DNA of 57,020 nt from an uncultured Bacillota bacterium (GTDB lineage: Bacteria; Bacillota; Clostridia; Tissierellales; Tepidimicrobiaceae), in assembly GCA_937967955.1 (NCBI GenBank), contig CALBUB010000043.1, positions 1 through 57,020 of the forward strand, given 5' to 3'. The position numbers and the translations under genes are program-made. Below, piece after piece: positions 7,365 to 16,057 of this stretch. The notes below the pieces were generated by a model that was given only the letters and a program-made list of their open reading frames with translations, did no database searches and was not told where the DNA came from. How positions within the stretch are numbered: the first letter of the stretch is position 1; each line of letters starts with the position of its first letter.

Positions 7365-8483
7365 TTATAAGCCTAATAAAAGCCTTATTCTAATTTTTAT
7401 TAGTAATAAAAGATCCTTTAATAAAGGATGTCTTAAGGTAATAACTAATATGGGTATTAAAGCGGCAATAACTATTCCAATAACATACTTTAATTTAAAA
7501 GTACTGTTGTATAGTTTGTTTACTCCCTTAGCATCAACTAATTTAGGTCCAACTTTTAATCTAACTAAGAAGGTACTTGCCATTCCTTTTCTACCTTTTT
7601 CTAAGAAATCAATCATATTAGAATGGGTACCTACTGCTACAATTAAATCTGCTTTATTATTGTATGCAAGTAATAAAGCTATATCTTCACTTGTACCAGG
7701 AGCAGGGAAAATTTTCGCATCTAACCCTAAACTCTTAACTCTTTCTAGGCCTGGCGCTCTACCATCTGGATAAGCATGGACTATTATTTCCTGAGCCTTT
7801 TTAAGACACTCATCAGACACACTATCCATATCTCCTACTAAAATATCAGGTGTAAGCCCAAAATCAAGCAATGCATCCCCTCCACCATCTACTCCAATAA
7901 GCACAGGTTTAACTTCTTCTATATACGGTTTTATAGCCTCCAAATCTACTTTATAATCCTTTCCTCTTACTACTACTAATACATGTTTGTTTTCTAAATT
8001 CACTTTAGTTTTTGGAACAGAAATTTTACCTGTTACAAGACCCTTTTCTTTTTTTGCGTAATTTAAAGTGTTTTCAATAAATCTTTCTAATTCCTCTTCT
8101 AAATTATCATAACCAATCTCTAATAGTTCCTTAATCTTTTCCTCATCTAATAATTTGCATTGCCCTACTATTATACCATCACATATTATATCATTTTCAT
8201 TGATTTCTATCATTTGACCTTCTTCAAGCATATCAAATAAGACTTCATCAGCTTCAAAAATAGGGATATTTGAATCTATTAATACAGAAGGTCCTTGGTT
8301 TGGATATTTCCCACTTATTGTTTCATTTACATTGATTATACATTTAACTTTTTTCTCAGCAAGAGACATGGCAGCTAATTCATCCAAATCTTTGTGATTA
8401 ATTAATGCAATATCTCCAGGCTCTAGCCTTTCTGTCAACCTTTTAGTTTTTACATCTTTTTTTACTATTCCTTTTATATACAT
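7365..8483 (-). CDS. SteA-like protein (thiamin pyrophosphokinase-like fold, C-terminal membrane helix)
   Basis: 372 aa. The N-terminal half (residues 1-150) contains LEPGDIALINHKDLDELAAMSLAEKKVKCIINV, typical of SteA. The central region GVDGGGDALLDFGLTPDILVGDMDSVSD resembles the thiamin pyrophosphokinase catalytic core, including the GDxDS element. A membrane helix (VIGIVIAALIPILVITL, about residues 335-352) and a basic tail end the protein. In Corynebacterium SteA is recruited to the cytokinetic ring; it is not shown to be a kinase. The gene heads a tight run of minus-strand genes that reaches nudF. The start has GGAGG 7 bases upstream. Confidence 0.82.
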   Translation of the reverse strand: MYIKGIVKKDVKTKRLTERLEPGDIALINHKDLDELAAMSLAEKKVKCIINVNETISGKYPNQGPSVLIDSNIPIFEADEVLFDMLEEGQMIEINENDIICDGIIVGQCKLLDEEKIKELLEIGYDNLEEELERFIENTLNYAKKEKGLVTGKISVPKTKVNLENKHVLVVVRGKDYKVDLEAIKPYIEEVKPVLIGVDGGGDALLDFGLTPDILVGDMDSVSDECLKKAQEIIVHAYPDGRAPGLERVKSLGLDAKIFPAPGTSEDIALLLAYNNKADLIVAVGTHSNMIDFLEKGRKGMASTFLVRLKVGPKLVDAKGVNKLYNSTFKLKYVIGIVIAALIPILVITLRHPLLKDLLLLIKIRIRLLLGL

Positions 8484-8586
8484 AACAAATCCTCCGATTT
8501 TACTATATTTGCCTATATTGTTATTTTAATAGTCTCCTGACTTATTATAACATAATATCTCAATAAATATATAACAAATAATATTT

Positions 8587-8614
8587 AACCTCACAAAGTA
8601 AACTTTGTGAGGTT
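8587..8614 (-). terminator. Stem-loop at the end of spo0A
   Basis: A 12-bp perfect inverted repeat, AACCTCACAAAG / CTTTGTGAGGTT, with a 4-base loop overlaps the spo0A stop codon. What follows on the minus strand is AAATATTATTT, not a clean T-run, so termination may be partial or the hairpin may mainly protect the 3' end. Confidence 0.6.
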
Positions 8615-9437
8615 AAAAAACACTTTCTTCTGCCATTTCCATTTCCAATCTTAATTTATCAGCAACCATTGCTATGAATTCGCTATTAGTAGGCTTCCCT
8701 TTATTATTATTTATAGTATAGCCAAATATTTTATCAATAGTATCTATCTTTCCTCTAGTCCACGCCACTTCAATCGCATGCCTTATAGCCCTTTCCACTC
8801 TACTAGGAGTGGTATTATATTTACTAGCTATCCCTGGATACAATTCTTTTGTAACTGCACCTAAAAGATCTACATCTTGAATAACCATTAAAATAGCTTC
8901 TCTTAGATAAAGATAGCCTTTTATATGGGCTGGCACTCCAATTTCATGGATTATGTTGGTAATTTTTGCTTCTAAACTTTTAATAGGATCAGCTGTAGTT
9001 AAATTTGCAGATTCAGGAATTTGAATGTATTTATTAGAATCTAATTCATTGTTTTCATCTTCTCTTTCCACAATTTGCTTAAGCCTTTTTATAAAAGTTT
9101 TAAAATCGAAAGGCTTAACTATATAATATTCAGCACCTAAATTAATAGCTTTTTGAGTTATTTTATCTTGACCTACTGCTGATAGTACTACTACTTTTGG
9201 TTTCTTTTCTATCTCTAGTTTATGTAAAGACTCTAATACTCCTAATCCATCTAAATGTGGCATTATAATGTCTAGTATTAATATATCGGGTTTTTCTTCC
9301 TTAATTTTATCTAAAGCGTCCAAACCGTCTTTTGCGGTGCCAACGACCTCAAAATCCCCCTCTTTTAATAAAAATTTGCTGAGAATCTCACAAAATTCAC
9401 GATTATCATCTGCAATTAATACTCTCTTTTTCTCCAA
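8613..9437 (-). CDS. spo0A: Sporulation master regulator Spo0A
   Basis: 274 aa response regulator that commits the cell to sporulation. The receiver domain (1-125) has the acidic pair in VLIADDN, the phospho-acceptor Asp in DILILDIIMPHLDG, the Thr/Ser position at VVLSAVG and the Lys at YIVKPFD. The C-terminal effector domain (about 155-274) carries GVPAHIKGYLYLREAI, the recognition helix region TTPSRVERAIRHAIEVAWTRG and KPTNSEFIAMVADKL, all diagnostic of Spo0A. The start is a TTG with GGGGG 10 bases upstream. Order spoIVB-spo0A is the universal firmicute arrangement. A sigma-H-type promoter with a 0A box lies just upstream (9480-9507). Confidence 0.98.
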   Translation of the reverse strand: MEKKRVLIADDNREFCEILSKFLLKEGDFEVVGTAKDGLDALDKIKEEKPDILILDIIMPHLDGLGVLESLHKLEIEKKPKVVVLSAVGQDKITQKAINLGAEYYIVKPFDFKTFIKRLKQIVEREDENNELDSNKYIQIPESANLTTADPIKSLEAKITNIIHEIGVPAHIKGYLYLREAILMVIQDVDLLGAVTKELYPGIASKYNTTPSRVERAIRHAIEVAWTRGKIDTIDKIFGYTINNNKGKPTNSEFIAMVADKLRLEMEMAEESVF

Positions 9438-9479
9438 TTTAATATAACCCCCTGTTTGCTATTATTCCCTAAAATATTT

Positions 9480-9507
9480 TATTCGACACAGGTTTTAAAT
9501 TTCCTTC
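9480..9507 (-). promoter_or_regulatory. Predicted sigma-H promoter with an embedded 0A box upstream of spo0A
   Basis: On the minus strand the -35 GAAGGAAAT (9507-9499) is followed by 11 bases and the -10 GTCGAATA (9487-9480). Both fit the sigma-H consensus RNAGGAWWW-N11/12-RNNGAAWW at every defined position. A 0A box, TGTCGAA (9488-9482), overlaps the -10. The start of transcription would be near 9472, about 35 bases before the TTG. Control by sigma-H and Spo0A itself is known for spo0A in Bacillus; here it is predicted. Confidence 0.75.
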
Positions 9508-9540
9508 TATTTTTTGAAAGATATTAAAAATTTTTACCAA

Positions 9541-9574
9541 AACAAAATGATAGGCAAATGCCTATCATTTTGTT
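9541..9574 (-). terminator. Terminator hairpin at the end of spoIVB
   Basis: A 15-16 bp inverted repeat, AACAAAATGATAGGCA / TGCCTATCATTTTGTT, spans the spoIVB stop codon (TGA at 9565-9567). The minus strand continues with TTTTGG and AAAAATTTTT. It separates spoIVB from the spo0A promoter. Confidence 0.75.
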
Positions 9575-10848
9575 TTATTTACCTGTTCCAACATCCATTC
9601 TATAAATACTCCATAACCTTTAGTAGGGTCATTTACAAACACATGGGTTACTGCTCCTATCAATTTTCCATCCTGTATTATAGGGCTTCCACTCATACCT
9701 TGGACAATTCCACCCGTTTTTTCAAGTAGTCTTCTATCTGTTATTTTTATTGTCATACTTTTTTGTTCTGGTTTGTCTTGAAGTTGCACATCTGTTATTT
9801 CAATATCAAATTTTTCTACCTTGTTGTCGCTTATAGTTGCTAATATATGGGCCTTGCCTATCTTTACTTCTTCTTTAAAACCTATTGGAATTGGTTCTCT
9901 CTTGTCTGCTTTTACAAATTCATCGTTTAATACACCAAATATGCCATAATGAGAATTGTTTATAATTTCTCCTAACTCTTTTTCTGACTCATAAAACATA
10001 CCTTTTATTTCCCCTGGGCTACCTTTTTTACCCTGTTCTATATTGGATATTTTAGCATTTATTATTTTACCGTGATTTGCATTTAGTAAGTGACCTGTAT
10101 CCATATCTGTTATACCATGTCCTAAAGCACCGAAAACTTTAGTATCTTTATCATAAAATGTCAAGGTACCAATTCCAGCAGTTTTATCCCTAACCCAGAT
10201 ACCTAATCTATAACAATTATCCTGCAAACTTTTAACAGGAGTAGCCTCAATTTCATATTTTATATTATTTCTATCTATTTCAAGTTTTATTTTTTGATCC
10301 TGTAATTGGTTTAAAAGCTCTACCACATGTTGCGCATCTTTTATTTCTATATCATTAATCTTTATTATACTGTCCCCTGGCTTAATTCCAGCATCTTTAG
10401 CTGGATTATACCTTTGACCATCTATTCCTATAACATCAGTTACAGCAACTACTAGTACGCCTTTTGTGTTAATCTTAACACCAATTGCATTTCCTCCAGG
10501 AACTAATTTGGGTCTGTCTACAACATTTACGTCAACCTTTTTGACAGGTATTAAGCCTAATAACTTAAGTTGGAATTCTGCTTCTCCTGCATCAACTCCA
10601 TCTATTTTATAGCTTCTTTTTAAGCCATTATTAGCACCACTATTATAGGCAGATTGGACTACTACATCTTCACTTGCTGATACACTCAGGGAGAAAGGGA
10701 ATATAACATTAATATTTTTATTTTCACCTTTGGCTATTTTTATTTCGTTTGGATAATAAAAAATGTTAATAGCCTGTAAAATATAAAAAAAAGTAAATAT
10801 TATTAATAATAAGGAGAGCAGTCTTGAATAAATTCTTGTTTTATTCAA
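9565..10848 (-). CDS. spoIVB: SpoIVB signalling serine peptidase
   Basis: 427 aa, TTG start with GAGGAG 10 bases upstream. An N-terminal membrane anchor (LLSLLLIIFTFFYILQAINIFYY) is followed by an extracytoplasmic region, a PDZ domain (about 125-200: GVLVVAVTDV...AGIKPGDSIIKINDIEI) and the S55 peptidase domain. The catalytic His lies in ALGHGITD and the Ser in GGIVQGMSGSPII. In Bacillus, SpoIVB made in the forespore crosses to the intermembrane space and cleaves SpoIVFA, which frees SpoIVFB to activate pro-sigma-K. It is placed between recN and spo0A as in Bacillus. sigK is also in this window. Confidence 0.96.
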   Translation of the reverse strand: MNKTRIYSRLLSLLLIIFTFFYILQAINIFYYPNEIKIAKGENKNINVIFPFSLSVSASEDVVVQSAYNSGANNGLKRSYKIDGVDAGEAEFQLKLLGLIPVKKVDVNVVDRPKLVPGGNAIGVKINTKGVLVVAVTDVIGIDGQRYNPAKDAGIKPGDSIIKINDIEIKDAQHVVELLNQLQDQKIKLEIDRNNIKYEIEATPVKSLQDNCYRLGIWVRDKTAGIGTLTFYDKDTKVFGALGHGITDMDTGHLLNANHGKIINAKISNIEQGKKGSPGEIKGMFYESEKELGEIINNSHYGIFGVLNDEFVKADKREPIPIGFKEEVKIGKAHILATISDNKVEKFDIEITDVQLQDKPEQKSMTIKITDRRLLEKTGGIVQGMSGSPIIQDGKLIGAVTHVFVNDPTKGYGVFIEWMLEQVNKTK

Positions 10849-10997
10849 ATTATTATCACTCCTCTATTTTTCCTCTGATGAATTCACCTCCAGATATATT
10901 TTACGTAAATATAATTTAGCCTTTTTAAGCCTTAATTATACTTTAAATAATTATTTATAATGTAAAGTAACTTATATAATGACAAAAAAAACAAAAC

Positions 10998-11038
10998 AAA
11001 AAGGCTTTATATAAGAAAATTACATAAAGCCTTTTTTT
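10998..11038 (-). terminator. Intrinsic terminator after recN
   Basis: Arms AAAAAGGCTTTAT (10998-11010) and ATAAAGCCTTTTT (11024-11036) surround a 13-base loop. On the minus strand the T-rich tract continues as TTTTTGTTTTGTTTTTTTTG, giving a strong terminator; the T-run on the other side could serve the plus strand too. It separates recN from spoIVB. Confidence 0.85.
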
Positions 11039-11068
11039 GGACACTTTCAAGTTAACTTTATCCAATTA

Positions 11069-12760
11069 TTAATTTAAGCTTTTAGACATATCCAGCATTT
11101 CTTTTGCGTGTAATTTTGTTGTATCGGTTAAATTTACTCCTCCTAACAATCTAGATAATTCATCAATTCTTTCATTATAATCTAGTTTTTTGACTACCAC
11201 ATTGGTTTTATCTTTTAAAACTTCCTTGGAAATTACAAAATGAACATCTGCAAGAGCAGCAACTTGTGGCAAATGTGATATACAAATAACTTGACGATTT
11301 TTAGAAATAGCTTTGATTTTTTCCCCTACTATTTGTGCTGTCCTTCCACTTATGCCAGTATCTATTTCATCAAAAATTAAAGTTGGAATATTATCGTAAC
11401 TAGATAGTATTTTTTTGAAAGCTAACATTATTCTAGACATTTCTCCACCAGATATTATTTTGCTTAATGGTTTTAATTCTTCTCCTTTGTTAGTAGAAAT
11501 AAGGAATTCTATCTTATCTAAACCTGTAGGCGTAAAATATTCATGCTCATCAAAATTTATTTTAAAAACAACATTTTGCATATTAAGCTCTGCTAGTTCC
11601 TCAGTTATTCTATCTTCAAGTTTTTTGCTTATTTCCTTCCTGATAGCAGTCAATCTATTACAATAAGCAGTTAGTTCCTTTTCTATTTTGCTTATCTTTT
11701 CCATGGTTTCTTCAATTGCTTTTTCATTATTGAGTAAAGTGTTCAACTTTTCTTCTATAGAATTCCTATATTCTATAATATCTTCAATAGTATTTCCATA
11801 TTTTCTCTTTAAATTATTTAATAAATCAATTTTTTCTTCCAATATCATAAACCTTTCTTCATCTAATTCAAGTTTTTCTAAATAATCCTTAATATTTATA
11901 TAAAGATCCTTTAGCTCATATTCTATAGACTCTAATATATTATTATATTCTTTCAGTTTATCATCATATTTTTCAATATTACTCAAATTAAATCTACATT
12001 TTCCTATACTATTGATAATAGAATAACTACTAAAATCATCACTGTCTAACATATCTACAACTTGTGCTAAACTATATGCTATTTCCTTAATATTACTTAA
12101 TTTGTTATATTCAGCCATAATTTCATCTTCATCTATATTAAATATGTCAGCTGAGTCAATATCACTCAATTGGTATTGAAGTAAATCTATTTCTCTCTCT
12201 ATATTCTCAGTATTTCGAGACAAATCATTCAACCTATTTTTTTCATCTAATAACATTTTATACTTATTATTTACAGCTTCTAATAAGTCTTTTAGTTCTT
12301 CATTCCCAAAACTATCTACTAATTTAATATGAGTAGCTGGGTCCAATAAAGACTGATGTTCATGCTGTCCATGAATATCTACTAAGTTTTCTGTTATATC
12401 ATTTAATATTGATAATGTAACAACCCTACCGTTAACTCTGGAAACAGTCCTGCCGTTACTATAAATCTCCCTAGTGATTATTAAATAACCATCCGGATCC
12501 TTATCGATGCCATACTCTTCTAATACTTTGTTTATTGTGACTGGGTCTTCAAGGTAAAAAACACCTTCTATAATTGCTTTATCTTTACCAGATCTTATCA
12601 AGCTTCTATTAGCTCTTTGTCCCAATATCATACTTATTCCTTCAATAATTATGGATTTACCAGCCCCTGTCTCACCAGTCAAAACATTGAAGCCCTTTTC
12701 AAAATTTATTTTAACTTTATCAATAATAGCGAAGTTATTAATGTTTAACTCAACTATCAT
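11069..12760 (-). CDS. recN: DNA repair protein RecN (SMC-like ATPase)
   Basis: 563 aa. RecN is recruited early to double-strand breaks. The N-terminal half-ATPase has Walker A (TGETGAGKSIIIEGISMILGQRA, about 29-51) and the SRVNGR / DIHGQHEHQSLL region. Coiled coils fill about residues 150-380. The C-terminal half carries the ABC signature ISGGEMSRIMLAFK, Walker B TLIFDEIDTGISG and the switch ICISHLPQVAA. Length and order fit the family (about 555-570 aa). The argR gene often found between tlyA and recN is absent; the gap to tlyA is only 50 bases. Confidence 0.97.
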   Translation of the reverse strand: MIVELNINNFAIIDKVKINFEKGFNVLTGETGAGKSIIIEGISMILGQRANRSLIRSGKDKAIIEGVFYLEDPVTINKVLEEYGIDKDPDGYLIITREIYSNGRTVSRVNGRVVTLSILNDITENLVDIHGQHEHQSLLDPATHIKLVDSFGNEELKDLLEAVNNKYKMLLDEKNRLNDLSRNTENIEREIDLLQYQLSDIDSADIFNIDEDEIMAEYNKLSNIKEIAYSLAQVVDMLDSDDFSSYSIINSIGKCRFNLSNIEKYDDKLKEYNNILESIEYELKDLYINIKDYLEKLELDEERFMILEEKIDLLNNLKRKYGNTIEDIIEYRNSIEEKLNTLLNNEKAIEETMEKISKIEKELTAYCNRLTAIRKEISKKLEDRITEELAELNMQNVVFKINFDEHEYFTPTGLDKIEFLISTNKGEELKPLSKIISGGEMSRIMLAFKKILSSYDNIPTLIFDEIDTGISGRTAQIVGEKIKAISKNRQVICISHLPQVAALADVHFVISKEVLKDKTNVVVKKLDYNERIDELSRLLGGVNLTDTTKLHAKEMLDMSKSLN

Positions 12761-12810
12761 ACATATACCCCCATATCATATAAATAGATTCCATATGGCA
12801 TCTATAACTA

Positions 12811-13614
12811 CTAATATAAAGCATTATGGGCATTTTCAACTACCTGCACTATTAATTGTTTATCTATGCATTCATTGTTTAGAGCATTTGATATGTATAA
12901 TAAATATTCTATATTCCCTGTAGAACCTGTTATAGGTGAAAAATCTAAATCTATAGCTTTAAGTTCAATACTTTCACAAAATTGGATTATATCCTCAATA
13001 ATTTCTATATGGATTTTCTTATCCTTTACAAGTCCTTTTTTACCGACTTTATCTCTACCTGCTTCAAATTGAGGTTTAACTAATGCCATTATATAACCAT
13101 TGTTTTTAAGTAATTTTTTTGCAACTGGTAATACCAATTTTAATGATATGAAAGACACGTCTATTGAAATAAAATCTACCTTTTCCCCAATGTCTCCTAA
13201 GGTAACATATCTTATATTAGTCCTCTCTTTAACTATAACCCTTGGATCATTCCTAAGTTTCCACGCTAGTTGCCCATACCCTACATCAATGGCATAAACT
13301 TTTTTTACTCCATTTTGAAGCATACAATCGGTAAAACCACCTGTAGATGCACCAATATCCATAGCAGTTTTATTCTTTAAATCTATTCCAAATACTTTTA
13401 TAGCCTTTTCGAGCTTCAAACCACCACGACTAACATAAGTTAATGGATCTTTCTTTACAACTATATTGCTATTAATATCTACTTTTTCTCCTGGTTTATC
13501 TATTTTTTTGTCATCTACAAATACTATTCCTTCCATGATAATACGTTTAGCTTTTTCCCTTGATTCAGCTAATCCTCTTTCAAACAAAAGCACATCTATT
13601 CTTTCCTTCTCCAT
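12811..13614 (-). CDS. tlyA: TlyA family rRNA methyltransferase / S4-domain protein
   Basis: 267 aa from an ATG at 13612-13614 with AAGGAG 7 bases upstream; the frame extends 12 codons further, but without a ribosome site. It has an N-terminal S4 RNA-binding domain (RIDVLLFERGLAESREKAKRIIMEG) and an FtsJ-like methyltransferase domain with the SAM motif AMDIGASTGGFTDCMLQNG and the conserved KPQFEAGR. TlyA in mycobacteria 2'-O-methylates 16S and 23S rRNA; the role in clostridia is less certain, and the old name is hemolysin A. It lies between ispA and recN as in most firmicutes. Confidence 0.93.
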   Translation of the reverse strand: MEKERIDVLLFERGLAESREKAKRIIMEGIVFVDDKKIDKPGEKVDINSNIVVKKDPLTYVSRGGLKLEKAIKVFGIDLKNKTAMDIGASTGGFTDCMLQNGVKKVYAIDVGYGQLAWKLRNDPRVIVKERTNIRYVTLGDIGEKVDFISIDVSFISLKLVLPVAKKLLKNNGYIMALVKPQFEAGRDKVGKKGLVKDKKIHIEIIEDIIQFCESIELKAIDLDFSPITGSTGNIEYLLYISNALNNECIDKQLIVQVVENAHNALY

Positions 13615-13654
13615 ATTTACTCTCCTTGTCCTATTATTGCTATTTTTCATATAT

Positions 13655-13683
13655 ATTATATCTATTATTCATTCTTTATACAA
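13655..13683 (-). promoter_or_regulatory. Predicted sigma-A promoter of tlyA-recN
   Basis: On the minus strand -35 TTGTAT (13683-13678), a 17-base spacer and -10 TATAAT (13660-13655). It lies just after the ispA terminator and about 40 bases before the tlyA start. The -10 is perfect; the -35 is moderate. Confidence 0.5.
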
Positions 13684-13688
13684 TAAAA

Positions 13689-13711
13689 GCTGATAGCTCT
13701 TAGCTATCAGC
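13689..13711 (-). terminator. Terminator after ispA
   Basis: A perfect 10-bp inverted repeat, GCTGATAGCT / AGCTATCAGC, with a 3-base loop lies 18 bases past the ispA stop codon and is followed on the minus strand by TTTTATTG. The T-run is short. Confidence 0.65.
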
Positions 13712-13729
13712 AAACTAATACTTATGGAA

Positions 13730-14599
13730 TCAATATTTCCTATAGATTAATTTATTTACTAATTCTTTTAAAAAGCTTACGTCTTTATCAACAAAAGAAT
13801 CCAAAATATCTATGGCTTTATGACTTAGTAGTTTTACATCTTTTTCAGCCTCAGCCTTGCTTTTGAAAGATAAATAGGTAACCTTGTTTATTAGACTATC
13901 CTTTTTTTCATCTAAAAGATCATCCCTAATCTGATAGGCTAATCCTAAATATAGTCCAAATTCTCTCATTTTCTCAACGTCTTCATCATTTCCTCCACCT
14001 AAAATGGCACCTGAAACAGTCGCTGCTTGTATTAATGCAGCTGTCTTACATTTATACATAAATAATAATTTATCCTCATCCATATGCAAATCATTACATA
14101 GTAAATCTACAACTTGTCCACCTATCATGCCAAATACTCCTGAATATTTTCCAATTTCATTTATTGCCCAAATATGTCTTTTGTACTCCTCAATAGTTTT
14201 CGAGTCATTATAAGCAAAATCAGCCATTATTTCAAAGGCTAAATTTAACAAACCATCGCCTGTTAGAATAGCCATTGCTTCACCAAAAACTTTATGATTA
14301 GTTAATTTACCCCTTCTAAAATCATCATCATCCATTGAAGGCAAATCGTCATGTATAAGAGAATAAGTATGGATCATTTCAATAGCTAAAGCAAAAGGAA
14401 TATATTTTATATAGTCTTGGGTAAATAGTTCACAGGATTTAAGCATTAATATTGGCCTTATCCTTTTACCTCCTGTAAATAAACTATATTTCATAGATTC
14501 AAATATTTTCTCTTGATAGCCAGTTTTATCCTCGAAAAATTTTTGTAGTCCTTCTTCAATTTTATCCCTAGTCTTTTCCATCTCTTTTTCAAAGTTCAT
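13730..14599 (-). CDS. ispA: Farnesyl/geranyl diphosphate synthase (polyprenyl synthetase)
   Basis: 289 aa. It condenses isopentenyl diphosphate with allylic diphosphates to C10-C20 chains, feeding undecaprenyl and quinone synthesis. The first aspartate-rich motif is LIHDDLPSMDDDDFRRG, with GKRIRP before it; the second is YQIRDDLLD. The length fits short-chain synthases. The ATG at 14597-14599 has GGAGG 8 bases upstream and lies 3 bases after the xseB stop. In many firmicutes dxs follows ispA; here tlyA follows directly, so dxs, if present, is elsewhere. Confidence 0.94.
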   Translation of the reverse strand: MNFEKEMEKTRDKIEEGLQKFFEDKTGYQEKIFESMKYSLFTGGKRIRPILMLKSCELFTQDYIKYIPFALAIEMIHTYSLIHDDLPSMDDDDFRRGKLTNHKVFGEAMAILTGDGLLNLAFEIMADFAYNDSKTIEEYKRHIWAINEIGKYSGVFGMIGGQVVDLLCNDLHMDEDKLLFMYKCKTAALIQAATVSGAILGGGNDEDVEKMREFGLYLGLAYQIRDDLLDEKKDSLINKVTYLSFKSKAEAEKDVKLLSHKAIDILDSFVDKDVSFLKELVNKLIYRKY

Positions 14600-14602
14600 C
14601 AA

Positions 14603-14836
14603 TCATACCTCCACAAAAAAATCATCTTCTCTTAAATCCCCATCATCATCCTTTAATAATATCTTTACTTCTCCTTCTACCTGGGTCAAAATCTTATTAC
14701 AATAGTTATATAATTCTACTCCCCTTTTAAACTTTTTTAAAGACTCTTCTAATGACAATTGGTCCTTTTCTAAATCTTCCACTATTTGTTCTAATTCTTT
14801 TAAAGCCTCCTCATAGGTCAAATCTTCAATTTTCAT
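14603..14836 (-). CDS. xseB: Exodeoxyribonuclease VII small subunit
   Basis: 77 aa, the usual size. The core LTYEEALKELEQIVEDLEKDQLSLEESLKKFKRGVELYNYCNKIL is the XseB helical hairpin. With XseA it forms exonuclease VII, which degrades single-stranded DNA from both ends. It overlaps the xseA 3' end by 11 bases, so translation is probably coupled. Confidence 0.95.
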   Translation of the reverse strand: MKIEDLTYEEALKELEQIVEDLEKDQLSLEESLKKFKRGVELYNYCNKILTQVEGEVKILLKDDDGDLREDDFFVEV

Positions 14837-16052
14837 CTTTATACAACCCCTCTTTGCTAATATTAACTACTTTTACTTCCAACAGGCCATCTTTAATAAA
14901 TATCCTTAAAACTTCATCGATAGATATATCCTCAACCGAACTTACTGTTTCCCCATTAAGAGTTGTAACGATACCATATCCCCTCTCTAGAGAGGAAACA
15001 GGATTTAAATGTTTGATAGACCTATTTAAATTTTCTATCCTATCCCTATAAGATGACAACCTCATATTCATTATCATAGATAAACGTTTCAACAGACTAT
15101 CCTGTTCTTGGGCCAGCTCTCTAATTTTGTTGATTGGATTATGAAAATATAAATTATTATACAAGTAATCCAATCTCATTTTCATATCACTCTTTTTAAA
15201 AGTAAAAGCTCTAATCAGACTATTATACTTTTCATCTAATATACTTAACATTTCACTTACATCTGGAGTAGCAATCTCAGCTGCTGCTGATGGTGTAGGA
15301 GCTCTACAATCTGCAACAAAATCAGCTATAGTATAATCCGTTTCATGGCCTACAGCAGATATTACTGGCTTTTCCATATGGTATATTGTCCTAGCAAGCC
15401 TTTCATCATTAAAAGCAAAAAGCTCCTCTATGGAACCACCGCCTCTTCCCAAAATTATTACATCAATATCCTCTCTCTTATCAAGATATCTTAATCCCTC
15501 GCAAATTGATTCTGGTGCATTTATACCTTGAACTAAGGTTGGATACAATATTATATCTACTACAGGACACCTTCTTTTGATAACCGTTATAATGTCCTTA
15601 ATGGCTGCACCTGAAGATGAGGTAACTACACCTATTTTTTTAGGAAAGACAGGTAATTCTTTTTTATGAGCTGAATCAAATAAGCCTTCTTTTTCAAGTT
15701 TTAACTTTAATTCTTCAAAAGCCCTGTATAAATCTCCAATTCCGCTTCTTTCAATTTTCCTAACATAAAGTTGATAGTTTCCTTCCTTCTCATATACAGA
15801 AACATAACCTGTTGCCACAACTTTATCCCCATCTTTCAAAGCAGAGGGCATATTCTCTTTATAATTTTTAAACAATACACAATTTATCTTTCCTTGTTCA
15901 TCTTTTAGGGAAAAATAAACATGTCCACTATAGTGGCTTTTAAAGTTTGAAATTTCTCCTTCCACTTGTACATTGGAAAGTATTACATCACCTAAGAAAA
16001 TTCTTTTTATATATTTGTTTACTTCACTAACCTTTAAGGGTTTTGAAATCAC
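14826..16052 (-). CDS. xseA: Exodeoxyribonuclease VII large subunit
   Basis: 408 aa from a GTG at 16050-16052, with AGGTG 6-8 bases upstream; a GTG three codons earlier has no ribosome site. The OB-fold (about 5-95) binds ssDNA: LSNVQVEGEISNFKSHYSGHVYFSLKDE. The catalytic domain has GVVTSSSGAAIKDI, IILGRGGGSIEELFAFNDE and ISAVGHETDYTIADFVADCRAPTPSAAAE, all strongly conserved. The C-terminal coiled coil is followed by SSLERGYGIVT. It is co-transcribed with xseB and ispA. Confidence 0.96.
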   Translation of the reverse strand: MISKPLKVSEVNKYIKRIFLGDVILSNVQVEGEISNFKSHYSGHVYFSLKDEQGKINCVLFKNYKENMPSALKDGDKVVATGYVSVYEKEGNYQLYVRKIERSGIGDLYRAFEELKLKLEKEGLFDSAHKKELPVFPKKIGVVTSSSGAAIKDIITVIKRRCPVVDIILYPTLVQGINAPESICEGLRYLDKREDIDVIILGRGGGSIEELFAFNDERLARTIYHMEKPVISAVGHETDYTIADFVADCRAPTPSAAAEIATPDVSEMLSILDEKYNSLIRAFTFKKSDMKMRLDYLYNNLYFHNPINKIRELAQEQDSLLKRLSMIMNMRLSSYRDRIENLNRSIKHLNPVSSLERGYGIVTTLNGETVSSVEDISIDEVLRIFIKDGLLEVKVVNISKEGLYKDEN

Positions 16053-16057
16053 TATAA

